From NCBI GenBank assembly GCA_013397845.1, contig VZTG01003742.1:186001-250000 (forward strand): a DNA stretch of 64,000 bases, written 5' to 3'. Below, one piece after another: positions 57,119 through 64,000 of the stretch. This DNA comes from Melanocharis versteri (Eukaryota; Chordata; Aves; Passeriformes; Melanocharitidae). The notes under the pieces are model-generated. The model was not told where the DNA came from. It made no database searches and saw only the letters and a list, made by a program, of their open reading frames with translations. The translations under genes and the position numbers were made by a program. How positions within the stretch are numbered: the stretch's first letter is position 1; each line of letters opens with the position of its first letter.

Positions 57119-59269
57119 AAGTCTGTAAGTCCTCAAACACGGAGCAGAAGAGCCATTATTCCACCTGCTGGTCCCTTGTTCAGCTTTGGGGTTGTTAGGA
57201 AGATAAAAGAGAGCATTCCTCTCCCTCCTGAGTTTGAGTGTGTGGGAGGGGTGTTTGAGAACTCCTATTTCAGGCCCCAAGCTCTTTTCAACCATCCTTC
57301 AAACCCTTGGCCTCTTTCCTGCAGGTGCCTCCAGCAAAACTTCCATGGTAAGCATGGGAAGGGAGTGCCTGGCTAATATTAGCATCTGGGAAGGGCCCTG
57401 AGCACAGAAATGCACTCTGGAGAGCAGACCATGGCAACAGGGACCATCTGTGGAAGAGCAGAGTCATCCTCCCTTGCAATCACTCAGCGCTGCAAATTCC
57501 CGGAAAATTCCTCCCTGTGCATCAGGCTGGAGCATTGGGAGAGGACACGTGGGGCCGTGGGTGGGTGAGAAGCACACAGACTTCCAACAGCTGGCACTCC
57601 TGCTGCCACCCACGGCGGAAAAAGGGCAGGAGAGCTGTGTTTGGAAAAACACCAGGCCCAGCAGAGGGTCCGCCTTGTTCCCGTGGTCCAGCTCGTCTCC
57701 AGTGGGGTCTTACTGGCACAGGGTTGGGTTTTCCCTGTCCTCCTGCACCCTGATTCACTCAGGGAGTGCTGCTGCCCCAGGTGGAGGCTCGGTTGGTCGA
57801 ACTTCTCGTGCTTTATGTGACAGAGAATGAAGATGGCCTCGTGAGGTGACAGAAAAAAGGGATGCAGGTCCTGGAAGCTGCATCCAGCAAGGGCTCAGCT
57901 GTGTGTCATCCACGCAGGGCGAACAGGGCGAGAGGCAACAAGAAGAGATGGGCTGCGACGGGGAACTTATCACCTCCAACAGCTCCTGAGGGTTTAGCAC
58001 TAGAGGAAACTGCCAGAGATCCAGCCAGGATCCCCCGGTGAGAAGGTCTGGCTTGGCCCTTGCTGACCCCGTTTCTCTGGCAGCATCTGGGCACTCGTAA
58101 AAGTATCAGGGAGGTGAAAGAGGTGTCTTTGCAAGAAATGTCTCTGTTGACTGCCAAGGAAACTCTTTTTCCTCACAGGAGCTTTGTTTTCTCCGTGTGA
58201 GTCTGATTTTGTCTGACTCCCTCTGGTTTGGATGCAGTTCCCACATCCAGGATGCAGGAGGGGGGTGGAGGAAGTCTCTGGGCTTTTCTCAAATTCACCA
58301 TCTCTCACCTCTCTCTTTTTGGAACTGCTTTATATGTTTCTCCTGGGTTTTTTTCCCCTGATGGGAGTCCAGGGTGGGAGTTACCATTTATTCCATTATA
58401 TTCCATTTTTTTATTATTTGCTCCCTGGGGCCTTGCCTGATGTGTCCACCAGAAGGGAGTGAGAACCAAGGGAGAACAACTTTGATGGATGAGACAATGA
58501 GTGTCTGTTCCCAGGTGCTTCTGGGCAGCTCTCTAAAGACAATTTTTTATCTGTCTCTCACACTTGGCCTTGCCAGGCTTGGTCTAATTTTGCAAAGGAA
58601 GATGCAGAAAGACCTTGGCTGTTATGCATCAGAAAAAAAAAAAAGCAAAACTCAAGCTTTTATTTTAATTAGACTTTTCTCAGGAGAGGCAAATTTATAT
58701 AAATCCCCAGGGTTTGGCTCTGATAATGTGGATTCTCAAAGTGCTCAGCCCCACGTGCTGTGGAGTGTCCAGGGAAAGGGTCTGGGGATGACAAGAGCAG
58801 TGAAATGCCCGTGTCTGTCTTGGATGGTTGGTGTGATCATGGCTTTCTCCTGTGGGCTGATCTCAGATTATTTAATCTTCTTCTTCTCTCTGATGCCAGT
58901 GGTAGCAACCCTCTACATCCCTCTGTGGATCTGGACACGAAGGTTCCTAAATATTTGTCAGATTGAGCTTGATTTGGCTGTGGTGGCCTCTCCAAGAGTG
59001 CCTGAAGTTTGGCAGTAGGTGGGCCTTGGGTTCCTTCTGAGGAAAGGTTTATCCATCATGGTACAGAAGTACCTTTTGGGATACCCCATATCCCAACCAC
59101 CTTCTGGGCTGGAGCCTCTTCCCTCGTCCAGCTTTGGGCCTGTTTTGAAAAATGTTGGAATAGAAAGAAGAAACTCTCTTGAAGCAGCGCACGTCCAAGT
59201 AAGAGTGACTCTGGTAGAAATGGTGATGGATGATCACAACTGTCCTAAATATATATTTATTTTTTGAAA
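57119..59269. other. Intronic sequence without recognised gene
   Basis: Includes an A12 run at 58633-58644. A 214-codon open frame at 58374-59018 on the + strand has hydrophobic stretches but no splice context or family resemblance, so it is treated as chance. Confidence 0.55.
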
Positions 59270-59600
59270 AGCTCTTGTCAGGAGGTCACTGGTAAATCAA
59301 GTTTCAGCCAACATCATTTGCATAAAACTGGCTCCGGTTTTATTCATGGCCCATTTATACCCTTTGCATATCAATACAAAAGATAATGGCACTGCTGAAT
59401 ATTGTCCAGTGAATGCAGGCAGGGGCCTGATGGGAAAATGAGCCATTATCTCTCCTTCCCTCCACATCCAGGTGCAACCTCCTGTCCGTGTCTCCGAGAG
59501 GCCCCTGGTGATTTATTGATACGGCAATCTGATTTTGGTAATTAAAATTGATTTTCAGCTTAAGCTTTGTAAATACAATGATCCATAACAAACGTGGGTC
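59270..59600. promoter_or_regulatory. Candidate conserved noncoding element
   Basis: Repeat-free, with octamer-like atttgcat and AT-rich words (tttgcatatcaatacaaaag, ttggtaattaaaattgattt). Composition suggests an enhancer, but conservation is untested. Confidence 0.35.
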
Positions 59601-60023
59601 ATGTTCTGGGGGAAAGTGGGAAGATGGAATAAGGGAATGAGGATGCCAGGAGGAGTGATGTGGATGACAGACAGTGCTGGAGGAGGGGAGAGGCAGGGTG
59701 AGGTCTGTGAGCTGGGGTTGGCTCTGCAGGGCATCCCATAAAAGCCTTGCAGAGTCCCTGGGAATGTGCTGATCCCGTTGTTGTTGGATGGCAGCAGGGC
59801 TGCCCTGAACCTGGATTCCAACGTTATCAGCTCTGGAGGCTCCAAGGGCAGCCAAGAAAAGCAGCTGGAGCTGGGAGCAAAATGCTGCTTGCTACTGAGA
59901 CGTGGTGTGGAAAAGGAACACAGGGAAGAGCTGGCTCCTGGGAAGAGCTTTGGGGACTGTGGCATAAATCCCATCACTCAGATCTTCTCCTTTAACACCC
60001 TCTTGATGGAAATCCACAGATCT
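59601..60023. other. Intronic sequence without recognised gene
   Basis: Unique sequence leading into a long CR1; nothing recognised. Confidence 0.6.
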
Positions 60024-60460
60024 CAGAGCAGGCCCAGAGGAGGCCACAAAAATGCACCCTTTCCTCTGGAGCCAGGCTGGGACAGCTGGGGGTGTCCAGC
60101 CTGGAGAGGAGAAGGCTCTGGGCAGAATTTATTGTGGCTTTTCAGTACTTAAAGGGAACTTATAAGAAATAGGGAGAGCGGCTTTTTACAGGACACATCC
60201 TGATAGGAAATGGTTTAAAACTAAAAGAGGAGAAATTGACATTTGATGTTAGGAGGGAATTCCTTCCTGTGAGGGTGGAGAGGCTGTGGCACAGGGTGCC
60301 CAGAGAAGCTGGGGCTGCCCCTGGATCCCTGGCAGTGTCCAAGGCCAGGCTGGACGGGGCTTGGAGCAATCTGAGACAGTGGAAGGTGTCCCTGCCCATG
60401 GCAGGGGATGGAACTGGATGGGCTTTAATATCCCTTCCAACCCAAACCATCCCGTGACTT
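60024..60460 (+). mobile_element. CR1 LINE 3' fragment, longest sense copy
   Basis: Begins agagcaggcccagaggaggc and continues gtccagcctggagaggagaa, ggcttttcagtacttaaagg, gtgagggtggagaggctgtg and cccatggcaggggatggaac, ending near ccaaaccatcccgtgac. About 437 bp. Confidence 0.94.
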
Positions 60461-61159
60461 CATGAAATTCATCTGTGGCTGCAGCTGAGGGTTGAGAGCA
60501 GAGCATCTCCTGCCGCAGGGCTCTGTGCCTGCTGCCACCACCCCCACCCTGCCCACTCCTGGGAGCACTCATTTTTCCCAAAACTTTTCCTCTTTCCCTG
60601 TGGAGTTGGCCTCTCCTGTGGCAAGGACAGGCTGTGCTCACCCTGCCTGTGCACAAAAATCCTCTGCTTTGAACGTGCTGCGTGCCAACACGAGCCAGAG
60701 GGATCTGTGCTTCTTTTGGCGCTGATTTGGGTGAGATCAAGCAACTTTTCCTGCTTGTTCCTCATTTTCCTCACTCATCCAGGGCAAGGGAAGTTGGTTT
60801 TCCTTCTGTGAGCAGCCTGTGCAGCCGAGCTGCCTTTGAACTGTACCCCTGCCTGGAGGAGGAATGATCTCCCTGGGCTGTCCCCATCGTGGCGACTGAT
60901 AAACTGAGCTCTGCTGGGAGATTTGCACGTTGCAAGAGGCTGGGAGCTCTCTGAAATCCGAGCAGAAGAGATCTCCAAGCCTGAAGCCCTCCACCTCCTC
61001 CTTCCCCAGGCCAAGCACTTAAATCACTCCCTTTTGAGGCTGAGAGGGAACATGGCAAGCCAGCCCACACACTGGCTGTTTTCTGCTTCCGAGCCATTTT
61101 TCTAAGCCAGCCCACTTTTGTAGCACGGCTGCTTCCATTAGCTGATAATCTCACTGTAC
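60461..61159. other. Intronic sequence without recognised gene
   Basis: GC-rich near 60480-60560 but with few CpGs. Overlapping frames on both strands have no motif. Confidence 0.6.
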
Positions 61160-61620
61160 AACTTCTCCAATTGCTTTTGGGAAATCTCAGTGCATAACAT
61201 CTATTACATTTCCCTTGCCTACCTTGGCAGTAATGCTGCAGCTTCAAAGAACTCCCCACAAGTTAGTTAAGCAAAAGACCTCCTGCTTGTAAATCCATGC
61301 TGGCTGTCTCCTCTAATCCAATTATGCTTTACAAGGTGCTTCCCTCACTAAATCCTGAAAAATTGTTTCTGATATTTTTACCCACAATTTATGTTAAGCT
61401 CCTCGGTGTATAATTGCTTGTCTAATCGCGTGCTCCTATTTTTGAATAATGGGGTTAGGTTTGACATTTCTGCCGTTCTCCTGTGTCATCTGAGAACTGC
61501 TAAAATGTTATTACTCGAGACTTCACTCACGTGTGCGTGCTCGTTTCCTCCAAAACTGGTGGAGTTCATGTGTCTGAACCGTGTCTGCACTGATGGCTTT
61601 GGTTGTCATTAATGTCCATT
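61160..61620 (-). mobile_element. Possible ancient LINE (CR1/L3-like) remnant, antisense
   Basis: The words aaatccatgctggctgtctc and tatttttgaataatggggtt, followed by a gttctcctgtgtcatctgag stretch, occur in an order I associate with old amniote LINE-derived repeats read backwards. It is far more diverged than the CR1 tails. It may be a co-opted conserved element. The assignment is tentative and the ends approximate. Confidence 0.4.
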
Positions 61621-61814
61621 CGTCAGCTGAACCCTCTTTTTGATTAGAAACGGGTGAGAAACGCAGATGAAGCAGCACAAGTCCTACTCACAGCAGTAGT
61701 TCTGCTTCTACTCTGAGATTGAGAGGTGGGACTTAATTCAGGCATGAGAAACCTTCAGCAAAAGATGTGGAACTTTGTGCTGAGGGTCTTGCTGGCAGAA
61801 AGAAGAATTCCTAT
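61621..61814. other. Intronic sequence without recognised gene
   Basis: Short unique stretch between two LINE-like segments; nothing recognised. Confidence 0.55.
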
Positions 61815-62178
61815 TCTTTTCTGGAGAAAATGATGCTCAGGGGAGACTTCACTACACCCTACATCTACCTGGAAGGAGGTTGTGGCGAGGTGGGGCTCAG
61901 TGGGTCAGAGACAAGTGACAGCACAAGAGGAAACAGCTTCAAGTTGTTGAATCCAGGGGAGGTCGGTGTTGAATATTAGGCAAAATTTCTTTACTGACAG
62001 TGTGGTTAAGCATTGGAACAGGCTGCCAAAGGCAGTGGTGGAATTGCCACCTCTGGAAACATTTAAAAAATGAGTACACCTGGCACTTCACCCTGTGGTT
62101 TAGTGGGCATGGGGGTGTTTTGTCGAAGGTTGGATTTGATGGCCTTCGAGGCCTTTTCCCACCTGAATGGTTCCATGG
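61815..62178 (+). mobile_element. CR1 LINE 3' fragment, older subtype, longer copy
   Basis: Reads ttctggagaaaatgatgctc, ctggaaggaggttgtggcga, gaatattaggcaaaatttct, gaacaggctgccaaaggcag, ggtttagtgggcatgggggt and cttcgaggccttttcccacc, ending ggttccatgg. Same subtype as 1203-1447. Confidence 0.92.
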
Positions 62179-64000
62179 TAAGGGACAATGAAGTGAGTCT
62201 CCCACACCCCAGAATCTGAAGGTTTTACCACTCAAATCCGTGATTTTTTTGGATTCAGCAGCTCCAGGAGACATGATACCCCTGATGTAGGAAGGTGGGT
62301 TTAATTTCTGAGGACACCAGCAGGTGCCAGGCAATATCAGAGGAGGGGGCTGTGTAGGAGGAGGTTTATTTGCCTGCCCTTTTCCTGTTTTCAAAGGCAG
62401 CAGCGATTTCCCAGGCAAATGTCTCTGTCTGTGACGGTGGCATCAGCTGGGAGTGTTTTTTACACAGCATTGGCAGGGAGTTCTGTTGAGATGTCACATC
62501 GTCGCACAACCAAGATTTAGGGAATAATCCGTGATGTACCATCAGCAACACCACGGGTTTGAGCCAGATGAAGGAAAGTGGCTTCCTCTCGCTGGCAGCC
62601 AGGCAACAAAAGGGATGGAGCTGCAGTGGGGGAGCAACAGATGGTTTTGAACCTTAAATAGACTGGTCTTTTCAAACCAAGAGGAAGAGTGGTGGTTCCT
62701 CATGCTGGAATCCTTCCTAGCCAAATATCACATTTGCAACCCTCAGCCTTTCCTTAAAGTTTAACTGGAAAAAAATTGAGGAGCAGAGAGCAGAACAGCT
62801 TCTCTAGCAAATCCCTCTTTTGAAGCCCATGTTTTTAACCTCTAAAAAGGAGGAAACAGCTCCCCGAGCCTGAGCTCTCACAGACAGGTGAGATCCTGCC
62901 ACACAAACACCACTGAGGAGATTCCAGTTTCCAGTCCTTCTGGATGGAGGAGTAGTGGTTGCAGGGACCTGCAGGAAACAAAGCAGAAAAGTTAAAAACT
63001 GAAAACCAGTTTGTTAGAGGTGGAGCTGCACTCTGACCTCCCTCCTTTCCCAATAATCTGTGGGGTTTGTCCTGAGTTTATCAACATCCAGCAGTGAGAG
63101 GAGCTCAAGGATGCTCTGGGAATTCAGCTTTGTTTACCAAGCCTGGGAATTCTTGTCTAACAAGCAGGAGATGCTTTAATTTCCTTCCTTCTGGTGGACA
63201 ATTAGAAGAGCATCTCTTGATCTCATGAAAGGAGAAAATTAATTGTCCTCACTCACCATTTCTGCCTCTCAAAATGTGAAATCCAGGATTTCAGTGATCG
63301 CTTGTAACAGGGACAATTATTTCCCAAGCAAGGACAGGTTCTGCAGAGAGATCTCTCAGACTTCTGCTCATTAATGGCTTATTAATGCTGGTTCATTTAT
63401 ATTTATCCAAATCATGATCTTGGGAGGATTATTCTGCCTCAGACCCTTCATCTCCTGTGCTTTGGGTCCGAGTTCTGCTCACCTCCCACCCCTGCAGCTG
63501 TCCCAGATAAACTGCTACCACAGGTATTTCCAGCATAACACCTGATCCTCTAATTCTTTTCTGGGGGAAAGGTTTATTTGGAAAAAGATTATTCTTATTG
63601 CTCCGAAACCAGCTCAGCATTTCTAAGTTCAGGTGCACAAGTTGCAAATTACAAGTTTTCTACCTCCTCTCTGATGTGCTGAGCCTAAAATCAGCTCCTT
63701 GCACTCTGTCAGGGCTCGATGGACTGAATTCTGTGAGCCAGCATCTCCCCATGGAAGTTTAATTTCAGCTCTTGCAGTGGGTCCTGGCAGTGATTCTCTC
63801 CATTGCTGGAGAGAATTTCCCCAGGACAAGGACTAAGGTGGTTACTTATGTTTTAATCCTCAAGCTTTCATTCTAAACAACATTCCTGGAGATGCATTTG
63901 CAAGCAAAGGCAGGAAAAAAGAAAACCCTCCGAAAATGAAACATTTTGCAGCTTAATGCTTTAATGTGATTTTTAATTTAAAAAATAATAACTGCCCAGA
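62179..64000. other. Intronic sequence to the right edge
   Basis: Repeat-poor unique sequence, AT-rich at 63160-63420 and at the end (63940-64000). No exon, RNA gene or mobile element was recognised. Confidence 0.6.

Larger units (their letters stand above)
15734..64000 (+). other. PLXNA2: Intron downstream of the plexin-A exon (partial)
   Basis: The next coding exon should begin the PSI domain, with a cysteine-rich CGWC-type motif. No frame in the following 48 kb shows it, so the intron runs past the right edge. Introns of tens of kilobases are normal in class A plexin genes. It contains about 19 CR1 pieces, one LTR, a CpG island and several AT-rich blocks. Confidence 0.75.

Noticed and set aside
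58374..59018. 214-codon open frame on the + strand with hydrophobic segments, possibly a membrane protein
   Set aside because: One frame of this length is plausible by chance in six frames of 64 kb. It lacks recognisable motifs, splice borders and promoter context.
1..64000. tRNA, rRNA or snRNA genes
   Set aside because: I saw no cloverleaf with paired A and B boxes, no rRNA-like sequence and no snRNA motif. A covariance-model scan would be decisive.

Overview
The window looks like nuclear DNA from a bird, most likely a passerine. It holds about 29 fragments of CR1 LINEs, nearly all 5'-truncated. It also holds an endogenous-retrovirus LTR of a type I associate with songbird genomes, and a vertebrate exon with consensus GT-AG splice sites. 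Nothing bacterial, phage-like or plasmid-like is present: there are no operons, no gene-length conserved reading frames and no CRISPR array.

Only one protein-coding segment can be supported. It is a 132-bp, 44-codon exon at 15602-15733 on the + strand, encoding the end of the sema domain of a class A plexin, best matched from memory to plexin-A2 (PLXNA2). Everything else reads as intron: about 15.6 kb upstream and about 48.3 kb downstream of the exon. The preceding exon and the following PSI-domain exon are not in the window.

Layout. 1-1450: CR1 pieces and an N-bracketed duplicated patch that looks like an assembly artefact. 1450-12770: unique intron with CR1 fragments and a modest CpG-rich patch at 4621-4926. 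12777-13783: a 22-monomer minisatellite with a 91-bp dimeric higher-order repeat. 13784-15601: intron, with a CR1 ending only 66 bp before the exon and an in-frame alternative splice acceptor. 15734-37900: long intron with CR1s, AT-rich blocks that may be conserved enhancers, and two perfect hairpins. 37912-38465: an antisense solo LTR. 38466-51650: more intron, CR1s, microsatellites and a third hairpin. 51649-52080: a dense CpG island with no visible gene. 52080-64000: intron, an older LINE-like block near 61.2-61.6 kb and further CR1s.

The sequence therefore consists of one exon of an axon-guidance receptor gene in retroelement-rich intron. No new multi-gene system is visible. The points most worth checking are the misassembly at the left edge, the homogenised higher-order minisatellite, the possible 18-codon exon extension next to a CR1, the orphan CpG island, and three hairpins that share an 8-nt loop.
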